NCBI GenBank assembly: GCA_963706425.1
Contig: CAVPMN010000025.1
Span: 1 to 6,172 of the forward strand
Origin: CAVPMN01 sp963706425
Lineage (GTDB): Bacteria > Actinomycetota > Acidimicrobiia > Acidimicrobiales > Acidimicrobilacustridaceae
DNA: 6,172 nucleotides
Direction of reading: 5' to 3'
The notes below the pieces were generated by a model. The model searched no databases and was not told where the DNA came from. It saw only the letters and a list, made by a program, of their open reading frames with translations. The position numbers and the translations under genes are program-made. Shown in pieces: positions 1 through 5,791 of the stretch; position 1 is the first letter of the stretch, and every line of letters begins with the position of its first letter.

Positions 1-68
1 GCGGGCGGCGTACGCCGCGACCCATCGGGGGTGCCGTCGGCCGGGAGCCCCCGGATAGCATGGACGAT

Positions 69-87
69 TCCCTGCGCCCCGCAGGGA
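69..87 (+). promoter_or_regulatory. Hairpin in the helD leader, with possible -10 box just upstream
   Basis: A perfect inverted repeat TCCCTGC / GCAGGGA (69-75 and 81-87) encloses a 5-base loop, GCCCC. A TAGCAT hexamer at 56-61 fits the loose actinobacterial -10 pattern TAnnnT. If used, it would start transcription near 68, placing the hairpin at the very 5' end of a leader of about 55 bases. No good -35 box is visible. The hairpin could shape mRNA stability or be an operator; neither role can be shown from sequence alone. The 19-bp rifamycin-associated element known upstream of some helR genes was looked for and not seen. Confidence 0.3.
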
Positions 88-113
88 TGTCCTGTGCACG
101 GCAGGTCGGTCCG

Positions 114-119
114 AGGAGG
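114..119 (+). promoter_or_regulatory. Ribosome binding site deciding the helD start
   Basis: AGGAGG lies three bases before the ATG at 123. The spacing is shorter than usual, but it is the only strong Shine-Dalgarno sequence near the gene. It favours the ATG at 123 over the in-frame ATG at 60, whose extra 21 residues do not look like the N-terminus of this family. Confidence 0.6.
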
Positions 120-122
120 CCC

Positions 123-2241
123 ATGTCCGCACACCCCGAGCTCGATGCGGAGCAGGCCTACATCGATCACGCGTACGCCTGCCTGGAGGCCACCCGCGTG
201 GCCGCCAGCCGCATGACGAGCATGGTCGAGGTGGGCAGGGGCGGCACCGAGCAGGCGCGCTTCGAGCGCGATGTGATCTGGGACACGATGCTGCACCGGC
301 TGGCCCAGCTCGACCTGGGCGCGGCGGCGCTGTGCTTCGGGCGCATCGACACGTCTGGGGCGGGCCACGACGGCGACAGCGAGGCCGCCACCTATTACAT
401 CGGGCGGGTGGCGGTGGCCGACGAGAGCCAGGAGCCGGTCATCGTCGACTGGCGGGCGCCCATCGCCGAGCCGTTCTACCGCGCCACCGGCCGCCAGCCC
501 ATGGGCCTGGCCCGTCGCCGTCACTTCGCCACCCGGGGTCGCCCGCTGCTCGGCATCGAGGACGAGCTGTTCGGCGACGCGCTCGCCTCACTCGGCATCG
601 AGAGCGACGACGGCCCGGCCATCAGCGGCCACGGCGCTCTGCTGGCCGCTCTCGAGACGGCCCGCACGGGCCGGCTCACCGACATCGTCGCCACCATCCA
701 GGGCGAACAGGACGAGGTCATCCGGGCCGACATGCCGGGTGTGCTCGTCGTGCAGGGCGGCCCGGGCACCGGCAAGACGGTCGTCGCCCTGCACCGCGCC
801 GCCTACCTGCTCTACACGCACCGCTTCCCGCTCGAAGGTCAGGGCGTGCTGGTCGTCGGCCCCAACCGGCTGTTCCTCGGCTACATCGAACAGGTCCTGC
901 CGTCGCTCGGCGAGGCCGGTGTCGAGCTGGCCGTGCTCGCCGATCTCGTGCCCGACGTGCACATCAACGCCTACGACCGCGGCCTCACGGCTCGGGTCAA
1001 GGGCGACCTGCGCATCGTGCCCGTGCTGCGCCGCGCCATCCGCGACCGGGAGCGCCCGCTGCGCTCCGATCTCGTGGTTCGCTACGGTCTGCAACGCTTG
1101 CGGCTCGGCGTGGGGGCCAGCCGGCGCATCGTCGACGAGGCCAGGCGCCGCTATCGCCGACACAACGCCGGGCGACGCTTCGTCGAGTCCGAGGTCTACG
1201 CGGCGTTGGCCGCGAGCGGCCGGGGCGACATCGAGGCCGGCGAGGTGCGGGAGCGCCTGCGCTCCGACCCTGCGGTGCGCGAGGCGCTCGAGCGCATGTG
1301 GCCGGTGCTCACGCCGGCCCAGCTGCTGCACGATCTCTTCGGCTCGATGGCCCTGTTGCGCAACGCCGGCCGATCGATCCTGACCGACGACGAGGTGGCC
1401 GCGCTGCATCGCCCGCGCGCCGACCAGATCGATCACGTGGTGTTCACCCACGACGACGCCCCACTGCTCGACGAGGCACGCGGCGTTGCTCGGCGTGCGC
1501 CCGCGACGTCGTCGCCCGGGCGAGCCCCGTGACGACGACGAGATCCGCACCTACGGCCACATCGTGGTCGACGAGGCGCAAGACCTGTCGCCGATGCAGC
1601 TGCGCATGCTCGAGCGCCGATCGCTCAACGGCTCGATGACCATCGTCGGCGACATCGCCCAGGCCACCGGCCAGTGGGCCCATGCCAACTGGGACGAGAT
1701 CCTCGAGCACCTCCCCAACAAGCGACCGGCCCGCCGGGCCGAGCTCACGCTCGGCTACCGGTTGCCGGCGCCCAACATGGCGCTCGCGGCGCGGGTGCTG
1801 CGCGAGGCCGCCCCCGATCTGGCCCCGCCCCGGTCGATCCGCGACGACGGCACCACGCCGCGCATCCTGCGCGCACCGTCGCCCGAAGCCCTGCTCGATC
1901 AGGTCGTCGAGGCCACCCGGGTCGAGCTGGTCGCGGTCGACCCCGGCCAGGTGGCGGTCATCTGCCCCCAGTCGCTGGTCGAGCGGGTGAGCGCAGCGCT
2001 CGAAGATGCCGGCATCGACCACGGCCAGGCCACCCGCCACGGTCTCGACCAGCAGGTCACCGTGGTGCCCGTGGGGTTGGTGAAGGGCCTCGAGCTCGAT
2101 GCCAGCGTGGTGGTCGAGCCGGCCGCCATCGTCGACGAAGAGGCCCAGGGGCTGCGCGCCCTCTACGTCGCCCTCACCCGGGCCACCAAGCGCCTGGCTC
2201 TCGTCCATCATCGCGAGCTGCCCCACGCCCTGCGCGAGTAG
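123..2241 (+). CDS. helD: HelD/HelR-like RNA polymerase-associated ATPase, with one frameshift
   Basis: This is a UvrD/Rep-like superfamily 1 ATPase of the HelD group. Characterised members bind RNA polymerase and remove stalled polymerase from DNA; some actinobacterial versions (HelR) protect against rifamycins. Older annotations call it DNA helicase IV. Seen: an N-terminal helical region (about residues 1-60), the WRAPIAEPFYRA motif, Walker A GGPGTGKT (212-219), Walker B VVDEAQDL (D483, E484 after correction), VGDIAQATGQWA, TLGYRLP (about 542) and a C-terminal LYVALTRATKRL motif (about 680). The frame changes from 3 to 1 at 1479-1486: CGC GGC GTT replaces an expected CGC GCG TTG (R-A-L), so one extra G sits at 1482/1483. 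Corrected length is about 705 residues, near the usual size. If the shift is real, the product ends at 1532 (469 residues) with Walker A but no Walker B and would be inactive. Family call is firm; rifamycin resistance is not implied. Confidence 0.88.
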
Positions 2242-2246
2242 CGCCG

Positions 2247-2276
2247 TTGACATGTGACTAAATAGTCACCTATTGG
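2247..2276 (+). promoter_or_regulatory. Promoter with inverted-repeat operator for the ArsR-AHSA1 gene
   Basis: TTGACA at 2247-2252 is a consensus -35 box. GTGACTA-AA-TAGTCAC at 2254-2269 is a perfect inverted repeat (7-base arms, 2-base gap), of the kind bound by dimeric winged-helix repressors. The best -10 candidate, TATTGG (2271-2276, 18-base spacer), is weak. The operator fills the space between -35 and -10, so a bound repressor would block polymerase. It begins only 12 bases after the helD stop. Self-repression by the downstream ArsR protein is inferred. Confidence 0.7.
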
Positions 2277-2279
2277 GAC

Positions 2280-3031
2280 GTGGACGAGGTGTTCAAGGCG
2301 TTGGCCGACCCGACCCGGCGCAGCCTGCTCGACGAGCTGTTCCGTGAGGACGGCCAGACGCTGACGGCGCTGGCCGAGCGCTTCTCGATGACCCGGTTCG
2401 GGGTGATGAAGCACCTGGCCCAGCTCGAAGAGGCCGGGCTGGTGGTCACCCGGCGACGGGGCCGGAGAAGTTGCACTTCTTGAACCCTGTGCCGATCCGC
2501 CTCGTCCACGACCGGTGGGTGAGCAAGTACGCCGAGCCCTGGACGGCCGCCCTGAGCGACCTCAAACACGAACTGGAGCGTTCCATGGAGAAGGTATTCG
2601 AGATCTACATCCGCACGAGCCCCGAACGCCTCTGGGAGGCCATCACCGACAGCGAGATCCGGCGCAAGTACAACTTCGGCGCGGGCGTCACGTCGGACTG
2701 GACGCCGGGCTCTCGCCTCGAGATGGCCGTCGCCGACCGCGGACTGGTGCTCGGCGAGGGCGAGGTGCTCGAGGTCGACCCGCCGCGGCGCCTGGTGCAC
2801 ACACTGGTCGCGCTGTGGAGCGACGAGGTGAAGAGCGAGGGTCCGTCGCGGGTGACCTGGGAGATCGAGCAGGTCGCCGACTCGTGCCGGCTCACCGTCA
2901 CCCACGATCAGCTGCGCGAGGGGGCCAACGACGAGCTCTTCGGCGGATGGCCGATGATCCTGTCGGGTCTCAAGACCTGGCTCGAGACCGGTGAGCTGCT
3001 CACCACGCCGGGCTCGCTGATGTACACCTGA
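2280..3031 (+). CDS. ArsR-type regulator fused to an AHSA1/SRPBCC domain, with one frameshift
   Basis: Residues 1 to about 90 are an ArsR-family winged helix beginning MDEVFKALADPTRR, with recognition region MTRFGVMKHLAQLEEAGLV and a wing after it. No cysteine pair is present, so metal sensing is unlikely. A one-base deletion after 2465 (CGGAGAAG for an expected CGGGAGAAG) shifts frame 3 to frame 2; correction gives the family-like wing GREKLHFLNPVPIRLVHDRWV. Frame 2 then runs without a stop into an AHSA1/SRPBCC domain from M103 (MEKVFEIYIRTSPERLWEAITD), a fold that binds hydrophobic ligands. Corrected length is 250 residues. GTG 2280 is chosen by family N-terminus; no clear Shine-Dalgarno precedes it. 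An internal GGAG (2575-2578) six bases before ATG 2585 could also yield the AHSA1 domain alone. Likely a ligand-responsive repressor of its own promoter; the ligand is unknown. Uncorrected, the product stops at 2483 after 67 residues. Confidence 0.82.
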
Positions 3032-3056
3032 GCCCCGGGCGCTCGGCCCGCTGGCT
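3031..3056 (+). terminator. Possible terminator hairpin after the ArsR-AHSA1 gene
   Basis: AGCC (3031-3034) pairs with GGCT (3053-3056), and CGGGC (3036-3040) pairs with GCCCG (3046-3050) around a GCTCG loop, with a small internal bulge. It starts at the last base of the stop codon. No T-run follows, so it is at best a weak terminator of the kind common in GC-rich genomes. Confidence 0.3.
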
Positions 3057-3072
3057 CCGTTCGGCGCCCCAC

Positions 3073-3089
3073 CGGTAGCCTGTTAGGGA
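3073..3089 (+). promoter_or_regulatory. Probable leaderless promoter of the iron ABC ATPase gene
   Basis: CGGTAGCCT at 3073-3081 contains the -10-like hexamer TAGCCT (3076-3081). The ATG follows after seven bases, so transcription would begin at or next to the A of the start codon. There is no real Shine-Dalgarno sequence. A -35 box is not clear (GGCTCC at the expected place). The same GTAGCCT string precedes the VOC gene and the antitoxin gene at nearly the same distance, which supports the call. Confidence 0.55.
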
Positions 3090-4202
3090 TGGTGAACGTC
3101 ACCGCCCCCCGACCGGCCGATGCCCCGCCTGGGCATGCGTCGGCCGGCGACGCCCATGCGGTGTCGGTGCGGGGTGTCACCAAGGCCTTCGGCTCGGCGG
3201 TGGTGCTCCGGGACGTGTCGGTCGAGGTGGCCGACGGGCGCATGCTGGCGCTGCTCGGCCCCAGCGGATGCGGTAAGACGACCCTGCTGCGCATCATCGC
3301 CGGGCTCGAGACGCCCGACGCCGGTGAGGTGCGGGTGGGTGGTCGGTTGCTCACCGGCGACGGGGTCGCCGTGCCGCCCGAACGGCGGCGCATCGGCATG
3401 GTCTTCCAGGACTGGGCGCTGTTCCCCCATCTCGACGTCGGCGCCAACGTGGCCTACGGCCTGCCGCGCGTCGGCCGTCAAGAGCGGGCCCGTCGGGTGG
3501 GCGAAGCGCTCGACATGGTGGGGCTCGCCGGACTCGAACGCCGGGCGCCGGGCACCCTTTCGGGTGGCCAGCAGCAGCGCGTGGCCCTCGCCCGCGCCAT
3601 CGCTCCCCAGCCCGAGGTGCTCTTGCTCGACGAGCCGTTCTCGAACCTCGACTCGGCGCTGCGGGTGCAGGTGCGCACCGAGGTTCATCAGTTGCTCGTC
3701 GGCCTGGGCATCACCACGGTGTTCGTCACCCACGATCAGGAAGAGGCGTTCGTGCTCGGCGACGAGGTGGCCGTGATGCACGACGGCGAGGTCGTGCAGC
3801 AGGCGGCACCGGCCGACCTCTATCGCACCCCCGCCGATCGCTTCGTCGCCACGTTCGTAGGCGATGCCAACCTTCTCGCCGGGCTCGGCCGATGGCGCCA
3901 TGGCCCACACCTCCATCGGCACATTGCCGTTGGCGACAGCGGCCGAGGGTTTGGTCGACGTGCTGGTGCGACCCGAGGAGTGCAAGCTGCGCCCTGGCAC
4001 CGAGGGCCAGATCGAGCTGATCGAGTTCTACGGTCACGACACCGTCTATGTGGTGCGGGTCGGCGGCGACCGCGACGGCCAGGGAGCGGTCGAGCTGCGG
4101 GTGCGCCAAGGTGCGGCGCCCGATTTCCGACGCGGTGACCGCGTCGACGTCGACTACGCGGGCGGCCCGACGTCGGCCTATCCGGCCGACCTCACCGCCT
4201 GA
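3089..4202 (+). CDS. fbpC: FbpC-like ferric iron ABC transporter ATPase, with one frameshift
   Basis: This is the cytoplasmic ATP-hydrolysing subunit of a binding-protein-dependent importer. Seen: Walker A GPSGCGKTT (57-65), Q-loop Q107 in VFQDWALFPHL, signature LSGGQQQRVALARA (from 157), Walker B VLLLDEP (D181, E182), D-loop SNLDSALR and switch histidine H215 in VTHDQEEA. A C-terminal TOBE-like regulatory domain follows (VLVRPEECKLRPG, IELIEFYGHDTVYVV). Between FVGDANLLAG and ADGAMAHTSIG the frame changes from 2 to 3, best explained by one extra G in 3881-3888. Corrected length is about 370 residues, normal for the FbpC/PotA/CysA type. Uncorrected, the nucleotide-binding domain is intact but the TOBE domain is replaced by a basic tail ending at 4138. 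Iron is inferred from the FbpB-like permease facing it (5792-6172); another substrate such as thiamine or sulfate cannot be excluded from the ATPase alone. The first 20 or so residues are a low-complexity extension. Confidence 0.85.
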
Positions 4203-4246
4203 CCGAGGTTAGGCCAGGCTGCCGTCCCTGCCGCGGTACCGACGAC

Positions 4247-4263
4247 CGCCGGGACCGGCGTTT
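4247..4263 (+). terminator. Possible terminator of the ABC ATPase gene
   Basis: CGCCG (4247-4251) and CGGCG (4256-4260) form a 5-bp GC stem around GGAC, followed directly by TTT. It lies 45 bases after the ATPase stop and before the VOC promoter. The stem is short and the T-run is minimal, so this is tentative. Confidence 0.3.
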
Positions 4264-4278
4264 GGTGGAAGGCGTCTC

Positions 4279-4293
4279 GGTAGCCTCGGCCGA
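4279..4293 (+). promoter_or_regulatory. Probable leaderless promoter of the VOC gene
   Basis: CGGTAGCCT (4278-4286) ends six bases before the ATG at 4293, the spacing expected when transcription starts on the start codon itself. The nine bases are identical to those before the ABC ATPase gene. No Shine-Dalgarno sequence and no good -35 box are visible. Confidence 0.55.
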
Positions 4294-4725
4294 TGGCTCT
4301 CAGGATGGACAACGTCGGCATCGTCGTCGAGGACCTCACCGCCGCGGTCGAGTTCTTCGGGGAGCTCGGCCTCGAGCTCGAAGGTCGAGGCATGATCGAG
4401 GGCGAGTGGGCAGGTCGCGTCACCGGCCTGAGCGACCAACGCGTCGAGATCGCCATGATGCGCACGCCGGACGGCCATGGCCGGCTCGAGTCTCGCGCTT
4501 CTCGCGCCGGAGGTGGTGGCCGATCACCGGAACGCCCCGGTGAACGCTCTGGGCTATCTCCGCGTGATGTTCGCCGTCGACGACATCGATGACACGGTCG
4601 GCCGGCTGGTCGAGCACGGTGCGCAGCTCGTCGGGGACGTCGTCCAGTACGAGACCTCCTACCGGCTCTGCTACGTCCGCGGGCCCGAGGGGATTCTCAT
4701 CGGGCTCGCCCAGGAGCTCAGCTGA
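4293..4725 (+). CDS. VOC (glyoxalase/bleomycin-resistance fold) protein, with two nearby deletions
   Basis: The protein begins MALRMDNVGIVVEDLTAAVEFFGELGLELEG, a typical first beta-alpha-beta module of the vicinal oxygen chelate fold, and has the second module at YLRVMFAVDDIDDTVGRLVEHGAQLVGDVV. It ends YRLCYVRGPEGILIGLAQELS. Members bind a metal or small ligand; the substrate here cannot be read from sequence. Likely metal-ligand candidates are H or E positions such as E132-region GPEG, but I cannot fix them. The frame changes from 3 to 1 between 4490 and 4504. The family sequence RLELSRFLAPEVVADHR is restored by adding one C after 4490 (GAG-CTC) and one C near 4500 (TTC-CTC), giving 144 residues. 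A single inserted base would also restore frame but breaks this motif. Uncorrected, the product runs to 4592 and loses the second module. Confidence 0.82.
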
Positions 4726-4857
4726 CCCGATGTCGGCCGGCGGACGGTGCCGAGGTCGATCGGTCGTGGTCGACTGCCGATGAACCGACGCTCTGGGGCG
4801 GGTCAGGTGCCCGCTGGTGCAGGGCTGTCAGCCGCAGTGGCTTCGTGTGGGGCGACC
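4726..4857. other. Convergent gap between the VOC gene and the PIN toxin
   Basis: Both flanking genes end here. The only structure noticed is a small hairpin, GGCT-GTC-AGCC at 4823-4833, too weak to call a terminator. No credible ORF or RNA gene is seen. Confidence 0.5.
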
Positions 4858-5235
4858 TCAGACGCTGAAGAGCGGTGTGCGAGGTCGAAGAACGTCGGCG
4901 ATCGGCTTCAGGTCACCCTCGTCGGAGGTGACGACGCCGAACGAGAGCCGATGGGCGGTGACCACGACATGGATGTCGACCACATCCGTCACCCCGGCGC
5001 GGCCGGCCAGGGCACCGACGTCGTGCGCCTCATCGCCGTCGAAGCGAACGACCTCGCAGCCACGCAGGAAACGGCGGAGCTGCGCTTGTCGTCCGGACCG
5101 GCTGACCTGGGCGACGACTGGAGCGGTCGTGACTGGCACGAGGCCCATCTCGAGCCGCACGCGGTGGTCCGCCCACGCGGCTCTGTCCGATCGCTCGGCG
5201 GCGATCAATGCTCCGGCGTCGTAGACGACGCTCAC
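4858..5235 (-). CDS. VapC-like PIN-domain toxin (probable RNase)
   Basis: A 125-residue PIN-domain protein, the usual size of a VapC toxin. Seen acidic residues fitting the metal site are D6 (VVYDAGALIAAE, with E14), D84 and D87 (TDVVDIHVV), and D105 (VTSDEGDL). The position where many VapCs carry a central glutamate is Q43 in the APVVAQV segment, a variation that I believe is common in the actinobacterial subgroup. VapC toxins cleave specific RNAs, often tRNA or rRNA, and are blocked by their antitoxin. The GTG start (5235-5233) overlaps the antitoxin stop by four bases (GTGA), indicating translational coupling. It converges with the VOC gene across 132 bases. Product is intact; the RNA target is unknown. 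Confidence 0.82.
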   Translation of the reverse strand: MSVVYDAGALIAAERSDRAAWADHRVRLEMGLVPVTTAPVVAQVSRSGRQAQLRRFLRGCEVVRFDGDEAHDVGALAGRAGVTDVVDIHVVVTAHRLSFGVVTSDEGDLKPIADVLRPRTPLFSV

Positions 5236-5510
5236 GCAGAGCGCTTCTTGGGTCGGGCCGAGGTCGCTCCGACCTGAGCAGCGACACGGCGGTGCGCGGC
5301 GCTCAGCTCGGCTTCGGTGAGTGCCCCGTGCTCGGCCTCCCAGTCGGCCACGGCCGCGAGCCCGTCGCGGACGAGCAGCGCACGCCGCGCCGCACTGGTC
5401 ATCCAGGCCGACACACTGAGACCCTCGGCCGCGGCTGCGTCGAGCACCCGATCATGGACATCGGCATCCACGGTGATGGCGAGCTTCGGTGACGGCTTCC
5501 CTCTCGGCAT
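5232..5510 (-). CDS. Ribbon-helix-helix antitoxin of the PIN toxin
   Basis: A 92-residue protein with an N-terminal ribbon-helix-helix pattern: a beta strand (KLAITVDADV, about 9-18), helix (HDRVLDAAAAEG), turn (LSVSAWM) and second helix (TSAARRALLVRDGL). The C-terminal half (WEAEHGALTEAELSAAHRRV) is charged and would wrap the toxin; the tail is basic. Such antitoxins neutralise the PIN toxin and, with it, repress their own promoter. The ATG (5510-5508) sits six bases after TAGCCT, with no Shine-Dalgarno sequence, so translation is probably leaderless. It is the first gene of the two-gene operon, as is usual. Confidence 0.82.
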   Translation of the reverse strand: MPRGKPSPKLAITVDADVHDRVLDAAAAEGLSVSAWMTSAARRALLVRDGLAAVADWEAEHGALTEAELSAAHRRVAAQVGATSARPKKRSA

Positions 5511-5545
5511 GGTCGAAGGCTACTACTGCAGTAGTAGCGATTCAA
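5510..5545 (-). promoter_or_regulatory. Leaderless promoter of the toxin-antitoxin operon
   Basis: On the minus strand, TTGAAT (5545-5540) is followed by a 17-base spacer and TAGCCT (5522-5517), then six bases to the ATG at 5510. Both boxes and all spacings fit a sigma-70-type promoter whose transcript begins on the start codon. This is the best-formed promoter in the window. Confidence 0.75.
5519..5538. promoter_or_regulatory. 20-bp perfect palindrome, probable antitoxin operator
   Basis: GCTACTACTGCAGTAGTAGC is its own reverse complement over all 20 bases. It fills the spacer between the -35 and -10 boxes and overlaps the first bases of the -10. Each half carries a TACTACT repeat, which could seat pairs of ribbon-helix-helix dimers. 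Binding by the antitoxin encoded just downstream is inferred from the position and symmetry. Confidence 0.75.
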
Positions 5546-5617
5546 CGGTTGGTGACCACCGCTGGACTGAGCCTCTGGCCGCCCCCGGCCCGGCGTTGGG
5601 ATAGGGCACTTCCGTCC

Positions 5618-5669
5618 GTTCCTGTCGCGGATTTCGGGCGCGGGTCCCCGGAATACGCGACAGGTTCGG
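5618..5669. repeat. Palindromic repeat, copy 1
   Basis: A 52-base unit whose ends are inverted: CCTGTCGCGGATT (5621-5633) against AATACGCGACAGG (5652-5664), with a single mismatch. The stem extends inward (5634-5638 with 5647-5651) to an 8-base loop, giving about 18 pairs. Copy 2 lies 62 bases further on. The unit is in the non-coding gap downstream of the permease and upstream of the antitoxin. Confidence 0.85.
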
Positions 5670-5679
5670 TAGACGGAGC

Positions 5680-5731
5680 GTTCCTGTCGCGTATTCGCGG
5701 GGTGGAGACCCGGGATACGCGACAGGTTCGG
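5680..5731. repeat. Palindromic repeat, copy 2
   Basis: A second 52-base unit in the same orientation. Its first 12 and last 17 bases match copy 1 exactly, while the 19-base centre differs. Arms are CCTGTCGCGTATT (5683-5695) and GATACGCGACAGG (5714-5726), with only a T-G wobble. The inner bases also pair (5696, 5698-5701 with 5709-5713) around a 7-base loop with one bulged base. The centre differs from copy 1 in sequence but still folds. Confidence 0.85.
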
Positions 5732-5738
5732 CGGAGGG

Positions 5739-5771
5739 CGGGTGCCCCCGAGGTCCCGGTCGGGGCACCCG
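5739..5771 (-). terminator. Probable terminator of the iron permease gene
   Basis: CGGGTGCCCC (5739-5748) and GGGGCACCCG (5762-5771) form a perfect 10-bp GC stem with a 13-base loop. It starts 20 bases after the permease stop on the minus strand. No U-tract follows, which is common for actinobacterial terminators, so its role is inferred from position. Confidence 0.55.
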
Positions 5772-5791
5772 ATCGGGTTGGGTCGCAATCG

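Noticed and set aside
60..122. ATG at 60 as the helD start
   Set aside because: The extra 21 residues look unlike the family, no ribosome binding site precedes it, and AGGAGG sits just before 123.
1479..1532. Programmed frameshift in helD
   Set aside because: No slippery heptamer, stop-codon context or stimulating structure is apparent; one extra G explains it and other genes nearby show the same type of error.
588..1550. Long minus-strand and arginine-rich plus-strand open frames across helD
   Set aside because: They are GC-rich antisense or out-of-frame shadows of a clearly conserved protein.
3083..4000. 305-residue minus-strand open frame opposite the ABC ATPase
   Set aside because: No recognisable domain; it mirrors the conserved ATPase coding strand.
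4747..5277. 176-residue plus-strand open frame
   Set aside because: It is antisense to the PIN toxin, whose catalytic residues and coupled antitoxin make the minus strand the real one.
5618..5731. CRISPR array
   Set aside because: Only two units, each internally palindromic over most of its length, with a 10-base spacer and no cas genes nearby.
5618..5731. Classic intrinsic terminators
   Set aside because: The hairpins are strong but have no T-run on either strand, and a better-placed stem (5739-5771) already follows the permease stop.
5399..5788. 129-residue minus-strand open frame through the non-coding gap
   Set aside because: It runs through the palindromic repeats and the antitoxin in another frame; its apparent repeated peptide (NLSRIPG) comes from the DNA repeat.
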